NCBI RefSeq assembly: GCF_900156575.1
Contig: NZ_FTNY01000005.1
Coordinates: 248,001-312,000 of the forward strand
DNA: 64,000 nt
Direction of reading: 5' to 3'
Source: Chryseobacterium shigense
Lineage (GTDB): Bacteria > Bacteroidota > Bacteroidia > Flavobacteriales > Weeksellaceae
This document shows positions 16,743 through 25,253 of this stretch, piece after piece. The number at the start of each line of letters is the position of its first letter. Positions within the stretch are counted from its first letter, which is position 1. Made by a program: the position numbers and the translations under genes. The notes below the pieces were generated by a model that was not told the origin of the DNA, ran no database searches, and saw nothing but the letters and a program-made list of their open reading frames with translations.

Positions 16743-18056
16743 TTGTTCCTTAAAATTAAATCATTGGAATTCTATCCGGACATCGAAAGATCAGACCTTC
16801 AGGACATCAAAAAATTTCAGGAGCACAAGCTTCAGGAACTTCTGGTTTATCTTGAAAACAATTCGCCTTTTTATCAAAAGCTGTTTAACAAGAACAGTAT
16901 CAATATCTCGGATATTCAGACGTTGGAGGACCTGCGGAAAATCCCCACCACCACAAAAGATGATCTGCAGCAGCATAACGATGATTTTTTCTGTATTTCA
17001 CAGGATAAAATCGTAGACTACAGCACAACTTCGGGAACTTTGGGTGATCCGGTTACTTTCGGATTGTCGGACAGCGATCTTGAAAGGCTGGCTTATAATG
17101 AAGCCATTTCTTTTGTCTGTGCAGGAATCCGGAAAGGAGATGTGGTCCAGATGGTCACCACAATTGATAAAAGATTTATGGCCGGCCTGGCTTACTTTCT
17201 GGGTTTGAGGAAAATGGGAGCCAGTGTCGTAAGAATGGGTCCGGGAGTTCCGGAACTTCAATGGGATTCTATATTCAGATACAAGCCTAAATACCTGATC
17301 ACGGTCCCGTCTTTCCTTTTAAAAATGATCGACTATGCCGAAAAAAACGGAGTGGATTACAAAAATTCCAGTGTTTATGGTGCAGTATGTATCGGGGAAA
17401 GCATCAAAAATCAGGATTTTACAGACAATATTCTTTCGCAGAAGATCAAAGAGAAATGGGATATTAAATTATTCTCAACCTATGCCTCTACAGAAATGAG
17501 TACAGCTTTCACAGAATGCGAATTTCAGATCGGAGGCCACCATCACCCGGAATTGATTATCACAGAAATTCTTGATGATAACGAAAATCCTGTTGGGGAA
17601 GGAGAGAATGGTGAGCTTACCATCACTACTTTAGGTGTGGAAGCTATTCCTTTACTTCGTTTCAGGACGGGTGATCTTGTAAAAGCTCATTATGAACCGT
17701 GTGGATGCGGGAGAAATACCCTGAGACTTGGCCCTGTTGTAGGGAGAAAGCAGCAGATGATCAAATATAAGGGAACCACGCTCTATCCGCCTGCAATGAA
17801 TGATATTTTAAATGATTTCAATACCATTTTGTGCTATCAGATCGTTATTCAGTCTGATGAAATCGGATTGGACGAAATTATCATCAAGTTAAGTACAGAG
17901 CAAGATCATGAGACCTTCGTGAATGAAGTCCGTGATCATTTCCGGGCTAAACTCAGAGTAAGTCCTAAAATTGAAATCATTGATTTTGATATTCTGTCGA
18001 AAACTGTTTTTAATCCCACCAGTAGAAAACCAATGACCTTTATAGATTTGAGATAA
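16743..18056 (+). CDS. PaaK-like AMP-forming acyl ligase of the flexirubin locus
   Basis: 437 residues, in the phenylacetate-CoA ligase branch of adenylate-forming enzymes. The phosphate-binding loop is YSTTSGTLGDPVTF. Later motifs are STYASTEMS and PLLRFRTGDL, and the small C-terminal domain is present. Expected reaction: ATP-driven activation of an aromatic acid as thioester. The nearby tyrosine ammonia-lyase makes 4-coumarate the best candidate, with transfer to CoA or ACP unresolved. The only start near the family N-terminus is TTG at 16743 (protein begins with FLKIKSLEFYP). The next ATG is too far inside the domain. Confidence 0.85.
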   Translation: MFLKIKSLEFYPDIERSDLQDIKKFQEHKLQELLVYLENNSPFYQKLFNKNSINISDIQTLEDLRKIPTTTKDDLQQHNDDFFCISQDKIVDYSTTSGTLGDPVTFGLSDSDLERLAYNEAISFVCAGIRKGDVVQMVTTIDKRFMAGLAYFLGLRKMGASVVRMGPGVPELQWDSIFRYKPKYLITVPSFLLKMIDYAEKNGVDYKNSSVYGAVCIGESIKNQDFTDNILSQKIKEKWDIKLFSTYASTEMSTAFTECEFQIGGHHHPELIITEILDDNENPVGEGENGELTITTLGVEAIPLLRFRTGDLVKAHYEPCGCGRNTLRLGPVVGRKQQMIKYKGTTLYPPAMNDILNDFNTILCYQIVIQSDEIGLDEIIIKLSTEQDHETFVNEVRDHFRAKLRVSPKIEIIDFDILSKTVFNPTSRKPMTFIDLR

Positions 18057-18111
18057 CTGTTTGCCGTAAATAAAAATGGAGAGACAGCTTACACGAATTG
18101 CTTTTTAATGA

Positions 18112-18119
18112 TATATTTG
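18112..18119 (+). promoter_or_regulatory. Probable -7 box before the secreted protein gene
   Basis: TATATTTG fits the Bacteroidetes -7 consensus and lies 29 bases before the next start codon. No -33 box at the correct distance. Confidence 0.4.
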
Positions 18120-18148
18120 GCAACTTAAATCTTTTAAAATTATAAACC

Positions 18149-18754
18149 ATGAAAAAATTATTTCTGTTATTGTTTATAGCAGTTGCAATACCATCTTTTG
18201 CACAAAATCAAATTAATTTCGAATCAGGAAATTTTGATTTCTTAAAGGATCAGACTGAAGTGAATGTTCAGTTGAAATTTGATAATGCCGTTTATCAGGA
18301 GAAAAATTTCACCGAAGCGCAGTACCTTGAAAACAGAGAAAAAGATATCACAGCTAAAAAAAATGAAGCCGTTTGGAAAAACTGGATTTTTCAATGGGAG
18401 AAATTTAAAAAGTCAGAATATGCAGAGTATTTCTTTAAAGGGATTAACAGCAAATCAAAAAAAATAACATTTAAAAACGACGTTAAAGCCAAATACACTT
18501 TAATCATTGATGCAAAATGGATCTATGCCGGGTGGTATGGCGGAATGATAGGATCGCAGGAAGCCAAATTAACTTCTGATCTTACTTTTGTAGAAACCGA
18601 TAATCCTTCGAATGTAGTGATGAGATTAAAAGCGGATAAAATTCAAGGGAAAAAAATGAATAAAGATTTTTCCTGGGAATACGGCAGAATTGCTGCAGCA
18701 TATGAAATCACAGGAAAGAAGCTAGGTGCAGAAATAAAAAAAACGGTTAAATAA
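18149..18754 (+). CDS. Secreted protein of unknown function
   Basis: 201 residues with a signal peptide (MKKLFLLLFIAVAIPSFAQ, cleavage about residue 19). The mature part is lysine-rich and predicted alpha/beta, with tryptophan clusters (KNWIFQWEKF, AKWIYAGWYGGMIG). I do not recognise a family. Its own -7 box and a bidirectional terminator isolate it from the pigment genes on either side, so a pigment role is not implied. Confidence 0.8.
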   Translation: MKKLFLLLFIAVAIPSFAQNQINFESGNFDFLKDQTEVNVQLKFDNAVYQEKNFTEAQYLENREKDITAKKNEAVWKNWIFQWEKFKKSEYAEYFFKGINSKSKKITFKNDVKAKYTLIIDAKWIYAGWYGGMIGSQEAKLTSDLTFVETDNPSNVVMRLKADKIQGKKMNKDFSWEYGRIAAAYEITGKKLGAEIKKTVK

Positions 18755-18760
18755 AACGAA

Positions 18761-18788
18761 AACGGTCTGAATATTCAGACCGTTTTTT
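18761..18788. terminator. Bidirectional terminator
   Basis: A perfect palindromic stem AACGGTCTGA / TCAGACCGTT ends in a T-run on the plus strand and an A-rich left side. It separates the secreted protein gene from the convergent flavoprotein gene. Confidence 0.88.
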
Positions 18789-20038
18789 TATGATTGTTCC
18801 TGTTGTTTTTCAAGTTTAATAAGATTGGCCAGGTTTTTAATGACCGTATCATGTTTCTTTACAAAAGGATTGTCTTTATTCCACACATATCCTGCGAGTA
18901 CCGCACATATTTTTCTTTTTACATCTTCGTTTTCAGGTCTGTGGAAGAAAAGTTCCTGAAGATTGCCGGTGTACCACTCCTTTACATACGTGGTGAAAAC
19001 ATCTACCCCATAAAGGATATAGTCTGTATAATCTTTCTGCCAGTCAATCTTTTCACCGTTAAGCTGCCTTAAAGCCAGTTTCGCGGCAAGCATCCCAGAT
19101 TCTGTTGCAAATGCCATTCCGGATGAGAACACAGGATCAAGGAATTCAGAGGCATTTCCCGTAAGGGCATAGCCATCTCCGAATAATTGCTTTACAGAAC
19201 ATGAATAATCTTTCAGATGTCTTGGATCAAATAGAAAATCTATATCTCCAAAACGTTTTACATAGTATTCTGAAAGAGAAATCGCTTTTCTTAAAGCTTC
19301 TGAGGCATCACCATTTTCAGAAAGCTGATCAATATATTCTGTAGGCCCTACAATGCCTACGCTCGTATTTCCATTAGAAAAAGGAATAACCCATAGCCAT
19401 ACCTCGGTTTCAATAATGTCAAAAGATATAAGTGTTCCCTCTTCACCTTCCTCTCTGTTCGTATCCTCTACATGAGAGAAAATAGCGGAATGCGGAGATA
19501 GTTTTGATGGTTTTTCAAGATCAAGGAGTCTGGGTAAAACTCTTCCGTAACCGCTTGAGTCGATCACGAATTTAGAATGAATTTCTTTAGTGTTGCCGTC
19601 TTTGGTTTTTACAGTTGTTATAGAATCTGTACCGTTAAACTGAATATCAATTACCTCAGTCTCAAATTCCAGATCGATGCCTTTATTGATCACTTCCTGG
19701 GCCAGGGTGTTATCAAAATCAGCTCTCGGAACCTGCCAGGTCCAGTCCCAGCCTTCCCCGAATTTATCACTAAAATCAAAAATACAAACTTCGTTGCCTC
19801 TTAAGAAACGGGCTCCCAGTTTTTTTTCAAAGCCCATTTTATCCAAAGCAGGGAAAAGTCCAGCCTCGTCAAAATGATCCATTACCCTGGGAATTAAGCT
19901 TTCACCCACTACCAGTCTTGGAAATTTTGTCTTTTCGACAACTTTTACGTTGATATTGTTCTTCTTTAAGTATGAAGAAGATACGCATCCGGAAGGCCCA
20001 GCCCCGATTACGAGAACATCAACAAATTCTTTGCTCAT
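18788..20038 (-). CDS. FAD-dependent halogenase-like oxidoreductase
   Basis: 416 residues. The FAD dinucleotide fold is at the N-terminus (VIGAGPSGC, residues 10-18) and the GESLIP segment at 45-50 is typical of flavin halogenases. The halogenase signature WxWxIP is present as W214-L-W216-V-I-P219. A lysine (K73, in EKKLGARF) sits where phenolic halogenases carry the catalytic lysine. The enzyme may chlorinate the aryl or resorcinol ring of flexirubin, since chlorinated flexirubins are known, or it may act as a hydroxylase. It is transcribed divergently from the tyrosine ammonia-lyase gene with overlapping promoters. Confidence 0.82.
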   Translation of the reverse strand: MSKEFVDVLVIGAGPSGCVSSSYLKKNNINVKVVEKTKFPRLVVGESLIPRVMDHFDEAGLFPALDKMGFEKKLGARFLRGNEVCIFDFSDKFGEGWDWTWQVPRADFDNTLAQEVINKGIDLEFETEVIDIQFNGTDSITTVKTKDGNTKEIHSKFVIDSSGYGRVLPRLLDLEKPSKLSPHSAIFSHVEDTNREEGEEGTLISFDIIETEVWLWVIPFSNGNTSVGIVGPTEYIDQLSENGDASEALRKAISLSEYYVKRFGDIDFLFDPRHLKDYSCSVKQLFGDGYALTGNASEFLDPVFSSGMAFATESGMLAAKLALRQLNGEKIDWQKDYTDYILYGVDVFTTYVKEWYTGNLQELFFHRPENEDVKRKICAVLAGYVWNKDNPFVKKHDTVIKNLANLIKLEKQQEQS

Positions 20039-20066
20039 CTTGATTTTTTATTTTAATAATAACTTC

Positions 20067-20111
20067 TATCTTTGCCGCAAAATTAGTGACAATTAATTAA
20101 TATTTTACAAA
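20067..20111. promoter_or_regulatory. Overlapping divergent promoters between the flavoprotein and ammonia-lyase genes
   Basis: Plus strand: TATCTTTG (-7) at 20067-20074 for the ammonia-lyase. Minus strand: TTTG (-33) at 20108-20111 and TAATTTTG (-7) at 20078-20085, start-to-start 26 bases, for the flavoprotein. The two -7 boxes are almost adjacent, so polymerase binding on one side should hinder the other. Confidence 0.55.
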
Positions 20112-20135
20112 ATTAGCAACTATTACTTTTAATTG

Positions 20136-21656
20136 ATGAAAATAAATAACTTTTTAGAACTGAAGGATTTTCAAAAAATTATCATTGAGAATGAAAAAAT
20201 AGAACTGGACGTAGCTCTTTTAGACAGAGTAGAAACAAGTTTTCAGTTTTTAAAGGAATTTTCAAGAAATAAAGTAATATATGGTGTGAATACCGGTTTT
20301 GGGCCAATGGCTCAGTTTAAAATCAGTGATGAAGATACCCACCAGCTTCAGTATAACCTCATCAGAAGCCATTCTTCAGGAATTGGAAATCCGTTACCAG
20401 CTCAGGAGGTAAAAGCCTGTATGCTGGCAAGACTCAATACGCTTTCGCTCGGGAATTCAGGGGTTCACCAATCGGTTGTTCATTTGCTTAAAGAATTGAT
20501 CAACAGAGATATTACTCCATTAATTTTTGAACACGGAGGTGTAGGAGCAAGTGGCGATTTGGTCCAGCTTGCCCACCTGGCTCTGGTTTTGATCGGAGAA
20601 GGAGAGGTATTTTATAAAGGGGAAAGAAAACTGACCCGGGACATTTTCGAAACGGAGGGGCTTGAACCTATCAAAGTAGAGATCCGTGAAGGACTTGCTT
20701 TGATGAACGGAACTTCTGTTATGTCCGGAATAGGGATCGTTAATGCCTATAAAGCGAATCAGTTAACCGATATTTCAATTAGACTTTCATGCGCGATCAA
20801 TGAGATTGTTCAGGCTTATGATGATCATCTTTCAGAAGCTTTGAACGGAACGAAAAAACATTACGGTCAGCAGAAAGTGGCGGAAAGAATGCGTGCTCAT
20901 CTGGCGGATAGTAAACTGATCAGAAAAAGAGAAGACCACCTATATACCCACTTTGAAGAACAGGAAAAAGTATTTAAGGAAAAAGTTCAGGAATACTATT
21001 CTTTACGATGTGTTCCGCAGATTTTAGGTCCTGTTTTAGATACTCTGGAATACACTGAAAATGTTCTTGAAAATGAGATCAATTCAGCCAATGATAATCC
21101 CATCATTAACGTTGAGGATAAGCATGTCTATCACGGTGGAAATTTCCACGGTGATTATATTTCGCTTGAAATGGATAAACTGAAGATCGTAGTAACCAAG
21201 CTTACCATGCTTGCTGAAAGACAGTTGAACTATCTTTTAAATGCAAAGATCAACGAAATTTTGCCTCCCTTTGTAAATTTAGGTAAATTAGGTTTCAATT
21301 TCGGGATGCAGGGCGTTCAGTTTACGGCAACCTCTACAACGGCAGAAAGCCAGATGCTTTCCAATTCAATGTATGTACACAGTATCCCTAATAATAATGA
21401 TAATCAGGATATTGTAAGCATGGGGACCAATGCCGCAGTGATCTGCAGAAAGGTCATCGAGAACGCTTTTGAAGTATTGGCGATTGAAGCCATTACCATT
21501 ATTCAGGCTGTGGAATATCTTGGTTTTCAGGACAAAGTGTCGTCTTCTACCAAAGAGCTTTATGACGACATAAGAAAGATTATTCCTCCTTTCTCAGATG
21601 ATATGGTGATGTATCCGTATCTGGAGGAAGTGAAAAAATATTTAAAGGCAATGTAA
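20136..21656 (+). CDS. Tyrosine ammonia-lyase (aromatic amino acid lyase)
   Basis: MIO-dependent lyase, 506 residues from ATG 20136. The residue triad for the MIO cofactor is A138-S139-G140 in HGGVGASGDL, and the catalytic Tyr is Y49 in VIYGVNTGFG. The ring-selectivity region reads LIRSHSSGIG, as remembered for the Flavobacterium johnsoniae tyrosine ammonia-lyase. Long stretches such as NFHGDYISLEMDKLKIV and GVQFTATSTTAESQML also agree. It should convert tyrosine to 4-coumarate, the aryl starter of flexirubin. It opens an operon with fabG, ketosynthase and ACP genes. Histidine ammonia-lyase is the main alternative, but the context argues for tyrosine. Confidence 0.92.
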   Translation: MKINNFLELKDFQKIIIENEKIELDVALLDRVETSFQFLKEFSRNKVIYGVNTGFGPMAQFKISDEDTHQLQYNLIRSHSSGIGNPLPAQEVKACMLARLNTLSLGNSGVHQSVVHLLKELINRDITPLIFEHGGVGASGDLVQLAHLALVLIGEGEVFYKGERKLTRDIFETEGLEPIKVEIREGLALMNGTSVMSGIGIVNAYKANQLTDISIRLSCAINEIVQAYDDHLSEALNGTKKHYGQQKVAERMRAHLADSKLIRKREDHLYTHFEEQEKVFKEKVQEYYSLRCVPQILGPVLDTLEYTENVLENEINSANDNPIINVEDKHVYHGGNFHGDYISLEMDKLKIVVTKLTMLAERQLNYLLNAKINEILPPFVNLGKLGFNFGMQGVQFTATSTTAESQMLSNSMYVHSIPNNNDNQDIVSMGTNAAVICRKVIENAFEVLAIEAITIIQAVEYLGFQDKVSSSTKELYDDIRKIIPPFSDDMVMYPYLEEVKKYLKAM

Positions 21657-21731
21657 TTACGGACAGTAATAAATTGTTATACACCTAAGGATTAAAAATT
21701 ATACTTAAAAAAACTAACTAAACACTAACAC

Positions 21732-22463
21732 ATGAAATGTGCAATTGTAACAGGGGGCTCCAGGGGAATAGGTAGAGCAATCTGTATAAAACTGGCAGAA
21801 GAAAAAAATTACCATATCCTCATCAACTACGCTTCCAATGAAGTGGCAGCTAAGGAAACTCTGGCTAAAGTACAGGAGTTGGGAGCTACAGGAGAGATCC
21901 TGAAATTCGACGTGGCCAGTGCTGAAGAAAGTCTTGGTGTTTTGACGGAATGGCAGGATAATAATCCTGATGCGATCGTTGAGGTCATTGTAAACAACGC
22001 CGGGATCACAAGAGACGGATTATTCATGTGGATGCAGAGTGATGATTGGAACAGTGTAATCAATACCAGCCTGAACGGCTTTTTCAATGTAACGAACTTC
22101 TTTATCCAGAAACTTCTTCGAAATAAATACGGAAGAATCATCAATATGGTTTCTGTTTCCGGAGTAAAAGGAACAGCAGGACAAACCAATTATTCTGCAG
22201 CAAAAGGCGCTTTGGTAGGCGCTACAAAAGCACTCGCACAGGAAGTAGCCAAAAGAAATATCACTGTAAATGCAGTAGCTCCGGGATTTATCAGAACAGA
22301 TATGACTCAGGACTTCAATGAAGATGAGCTTAAAGCAATGATTCCGGCCAACAGATTTGGTGAAGCGGAAGAAGTTGCGGATCTGGTCGCGTTTTTAGCA
22401 TCCAGAAAAGCGTCTTATATTACCGGGGAAATTGTGAATATCAACGGGGGAATATACTCATAA
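21732..22463 (+). CDS. fabG: 3-oxoacyl-ACP reductase (FabG-like) of the pigment pathway
   Basis: Short-chain dehydrogenase of 243 residues. The nucleotide-binding motif is TGGSRGIG at residues 7-14, the structural motif is NNAG, and the catalytic set is Ser in NMVSVSG with YSAAK. C-terminal GFIRTDM and GEIVNINGG complete the family pattern. It would reduce the beta-keto group after each extension of the polyene chain. It follows the ammonia-lyase by 75 bases and precedes a ketosynthase across a hairpin repeat, so it is the pathway-dedicated copy. The housekeeping fabG would be elsewhere. Confidence 0.92.
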   Translation: MKCAIVTGGSRGIGRAICIKLAEEKNYHILINYASNEVAAKETLAKVQELGATGEILKFDVASAEESLGVLTEWQDNNPDAIVEVIVNNAGITRDGLFMWMQSDDWNSVINTSLNGFFNVTNFFIQKLLRNKYGRIINMVSVSGVKGTAGQTNYSAAKGALVGATKALAQEVAKRNITVNAVAPGFIRTDMTQDFNEDELKAMIPANRFGEAEEVADLVAFLASRKASYITGEIVNINGGIYS

Positions 22464-22467
22464 ATAA

Positions 22468-22553
22468 TGTAACAATAGAGCAATGTAGCAGTGTAACAAT
22501 GTTGCTGTGACCTCAATTGGATTGTTACATTGTTCCACTGATACATTGTTAAA
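22468..22553. repeat. Octamer-built hairpin repeat, copy A
   Basis: Four consecutive octamers of the form TGTANCAR (TGTAACAA, TAGAGCAA, TGTAGCAG, TGTAACAA; 22468-22499) are followed after a 22-base spacer by four inverted octamers (TTGTTACA, TTGTTCCA, CTGATACA, TTGTTAAA; 22522-22553). The whole can fold into a long imperfect hairpin between fabG and the ketosynthase gene. Confidence 0.85.
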
Positions 22554-22565
22554 TTAATAAAACTC

Positions 22566-23786
22566 ATGGAAAATAGGGTTGTAATTACCGGAATGGGAAT
22601 TTATTCTTGCATCGGGACCTCTTTGGAAGAAGTCAGAGAATCCCTATATCAAGGAAAATCCGGTATTGCTTTAGTACAGGAAAGAAAAGAATTCGGATTC
22701 AGGTCTGGCCTTACAGGGGTAGTCCCGAAACCGGATCTTAAAAATCTGCTCAACAGACGCCAGCGTGTAAGCATGGGTGAGGAAAGCGAGTATGCTTACC
22801 TTGCGACCAGTGATGCATTGAAACAGGCAGGGATAGACCAGGATTTCCTGGACAGCCATGAAGTGGGTATTCTATACGGAAATGACAGTGTTTCTCAGGC
22901 GGTAGTAGAATCTATCGATATTGCCAGAGAAAAGAAAGATACGACATTGATGGGATCGGGCGCGATCTTTAAATCAATGAATTCTACAGTGACAATGAAC
23001 CTTTCAACGATCTTCAAACTGAAAGGAATTAACCTGACTATCAGTGCAGCCTGTGCCAGCGGATCACATTCCCTGGGCCTTGCTTATATGATGATCAGCA
23101 ATGGTTTTCAGGATATGATCATTTGTGGGGGAGCGCAGGAAACCAACAAATATTCAATGGCTAGTTTTGACGGACTGGGTGTTTTCTCCGTGAGAGAAGA
23201 TGAACCCACCAAAGCGTCAAGACCTTTTGATGCCGGAAGAGACGGACTGATCCCAAGTGGAGGAGCAGCCAGTCTTGTGGTGGAAAGTTTGGAATCTGCC
23301 CAAAGAAGAGGAGCCACCATTCTTGCAGAGATTGTAGGGTACGGTTTTTCTTCAAATGGCGGACATATTTCAACACCGAATGTAGACGGCCCGGCTCTGG
23401 CTATGCAGAGAGCTTTGAAACAATCCGGATTAAAAGGGGAAGATATAGATTATATTAACGCTCATGCCACCTCTACCCCCATCGGGGATGCCAATGAAGC
23501 CAAAGCAATCTACGAGATTTTCGGAAGTGAAATTCCGGTAAGTTCTACCAAGTCTATGACCGGACACGAATGCTGGATGGCAGGAGCAAGTGAAGTAGTG
23601 TACTCGATTCTGATGATGCAGAATGATTTTATAGCACCGAACATCAACCTGGAAAACCCTGACGATGAGGCGAAAAGGATAAATTTGGTCTCAAAAACGA
23701 AAAATCAAAAAATTGACGTATTTTTGTCCAATTCTTTCGGATTTGGGGGAACCAACTCCGCATTAATAGTTAAAAAATTTGATTAA
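22566..23786 (+). CDS. Beta-ketoacyl-ACP synthase II-type (FabF-like)
   Basis: 406 residues with a complete condensing-enzyme active site: C163 in SAACASGSH, H300 in NAHATSTPIGD and H334 in KSMTGHECWMAG. The two halves of the thiolase fold are full length and the C-terminal GFGGTN loop is present. It should condense malonyl-ACP with the growing aryl-acyl chain. Its gene end is 4 bases from the ACP start, so the two are tightly coupled and probably matched partners. It is one of three catalytically complete KAS II-type enzymes in the locus. Confidence 0.93.
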   Translation: MENRVVITGMGIYSCIGTSLEEVRESLYQGKSGIALVQERKEFGFRSGLTGVVPKPDLKNLLNRRQRVSMGEESEYAYLATSDALKQAGIDQDFLDSHEVGILYGNDSVSQAVVESIDIAREKKDTTLMGSGAIFKSMNSTVTMNLSTIFKLKGINLTISAACASGSHSLGLAYMMISNGFQDMIICGGAQETNKYSMASFDGLGVFSVREDEPTKASRPFDAGRDGLIPSGGAASLVVESLESAQRRGATILAEIVGYGFSSNGGHISTPNVDGPALAMQRALKQSGLKGEDIDYINAHATSTPIGDANEAKAIYEIFGSEIPVSSTKSMTGHECWMAGASEVVYSILMMQNDFIAPNINLENPDDEAKRINLVSKTKNQKIDVFLSNSFGFGGTNSALIVKKFD

Positions 23787-23790
23787 AAAC

Positions 23791-24045
23791 ATGGAAAGGG
23801 AAAAAATTGTTGACATCGCTAATGATTTCTTAGTAAACGAATTCGAGGTAGATGGCGATGAGATCAGTAATGACGCCAACCTGAAAAAGACGCTTGGGCT
23901 GGACAGCCTGGACTATATCGATCTGGTAGTCGTGATCGAATCCAATTTCGGAGTGAAATTGGGAGAAGCAGATTTTAAACAAATGGTGACATTTGATGAT
24001 TTCTATACCACTATTGAAAATAAAATTGCCGCAAAAAACGCATAA
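23791..24045 (+). CDS. Acyl carrier protein 1 of the flexirubin locus
   Basis: 84 residues from ATG 23791; an in-frame TTG at 23779 would overlap the ketosynthase and is rejected. The phosphopantetheine attachment site is S39 in LGLDSLDYIDLVV. The acidic helix II that contacts partner enzymes is present. It is distinct from the second ACP at 38921, whose motif is LGLDSIDALEL. Chain building on one and starter or resorcinol chemistry on the other is possible but unproven. A hairpin repeat follows it directly. Confidence 0.93.
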   Translation: MEREKIVDIANDFLVNEFEVDGDEISNDANLKKTLGLDSLDYIDLVVVIESNFGVKLGEADFKQMVTFDDFYTTIENKIAAKNA

Positions 24046-24075
24046 CTATCGATTGAACTTTATTCTTTTTAATAA

Positions 24076-24165
24076 TGTAACAATAAAAAAAATATACCAG
24101 TGTAACAATGACTTCAGCCGAAAGATTGTTACACTGGTATATTGATCAATTGGTAAACTGTATAT
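24076..24165. repeat. Octamer-built hairpin repeat, copy B
   Basis: TGTAACAA at 24076 begins the left side. The core has 19-base perfect arms, 24091-24109 and 24125-24143, around a 15-base loop. The right arm continues in octamers (TTGTTACA, CTGGTATA, TTGATCAA, TTGGTAAA, CTGTATAT) and ends exactly at the start codon of the acyltransferase gene. A hairpin here could affect both the stability of the ACP message and translation of the next gene. Confidence 0.85.
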
Positions 24166-25050
24166 ATGAACAAGTGGAAAGGTAAATCTAAAGGAACCAT
24201 AACCGGATATAAAATATTCGTCTGGTGTATTAGAAATATCGGAATCCGGAGTTCATATGGGGTGCTCTATCTTGTAGCTTCCTATTATTTTTTATTTCTT
24301 AAAAAAAGCAATCGCTACATCTCTTATTATTTTCAGAAAAGATTGAACTATGGCTATTGGAAAGCAAAAGCTGCCGTATTCAAAAGCTATTTCACTTTCG
24401 GTAAGGTTTTGATAGATAAAACAGCTATTTCTGCCGGATTAAGGGAAAAATATACTTATGAATTTGACGGAATAGAAAACCTTAGAAACCTTTTAGCAGA
24501 AAAAAAAGGAGGCGTTTTGATCAGTGCCCATATCGGAAATTTTGAAATTGCAGAATATTTCTTTGCTGATATTGATTTTGACTGTCAGATCAATCTGGTG
24601 ACCACCGATCAGGAAGTGACGGTTATTAAAGAATATCTGGAAAGCGTTGCCGTTAAACAAAGCAACATCAAATTCATCTACGTCAAAGACGATATGTCTC
24701 ACATTTTTGAGATCAATCAGGCGTTATCAGATAATGAGCTGATCTGCTTTACAGGCGACCGGTATTTCGAAGGTTCAAAATATTTAGAAGCTGATTTGCT
24801 GGGGAAAAGTGCTAAATTTCCTGCCGGTCCGTTTTTGATCGCTTCACGTCTTGGTGTTCCTGTAGTCTATGTGTATGTGATGAAAGAAAAAAATCTTCAC
24901 TATCACTTATATGCAAGAGTTGCGAAAAATATTAAAAACCGTGATTCTCAGGGACTTCTTAATTCCTATGTACAGAACCTGGAATCGATGATCACAAAAT
25001 ATCCCCTTCAATGGTTCAATTATTTCGATTTTTGGGATGATATTGATTAA
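24166..25050 (+). CDS. LpxL/HtrB-like lysophospholipid acyltransferase family protein
   Basis: 294 residues with an N-terminal hydrophobic segment (about 27-46) and the HX4D/E-type catalytic motif as H122..E127 in SAHIGNFEIAEY. Later motifs are FTGDRYFEGSKY and FPAGPFLIASRLGVPVV. The family transfers acyl groups from acyl-ACP to hydroxyls of lipids at the inner membrane. In aryl-polyene and flexirubin loci such an enzyme is the natural candidate to join the polyene acid to its alcohol partner, here the dialkylresorcinol. That role is inference. Confidence 0.87.
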   Translation: MNKWKGKSKGTITGYKIFVWCIRNIGIRSSYGVLYLVASYYFLFLKKSNRYISYYFQKRLNYGYWKAKAAVFKSYFTFGKVLIDKTAISAGLREKYTYEFDGIENLRNLLAEKKGGVLISAHIGNFEIAEYFFADIDFDCQINLVTTDQEVTVIKEYLESVAVKQSNIKFIYVKDDMSHIFEINQALSDNELICFTGDRYFEGSKYLEADLLGKSAKFPAGPFLIASRLGVPVVYVYVMKEKNLHYHLYARVAKNIKNRDSQGLLNSYVQNLESMITKYPLQWFNYFDFWDDID

Positions 25051-25253
25051 TTTTTCTAATTTTATCCCTCAAAACTAATAATAATTCAGAATTAAACCTG
25101 ATGAGAGAGTTGAGATGGTTTTAAACCCAACCGTATTTATTGAATTTTTGCGCCTTAGGTTTTTAAAAACAGCAGGTCTGTAAACAGCTATTTTGCGTCT
25201 TTGTGTTTAATCTTATACTAACTCTCAATAAAAAAACACACAATTTTTCTCCT

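Noticed and set aside
18788..20038. Geranylgeranyl reductase-like call for the flavoprotein
   Set aside because: The WxWxIP signature and the GESLIP segment fit flavin halogenases better, and no isoprenoid genes are nearby.
22468..24165. The repeated octamers as a CRISPR array
   Set aside because: The units are 8 bases, contiguous and inverted across a centre, without unique spacers, and no cas genes are near.
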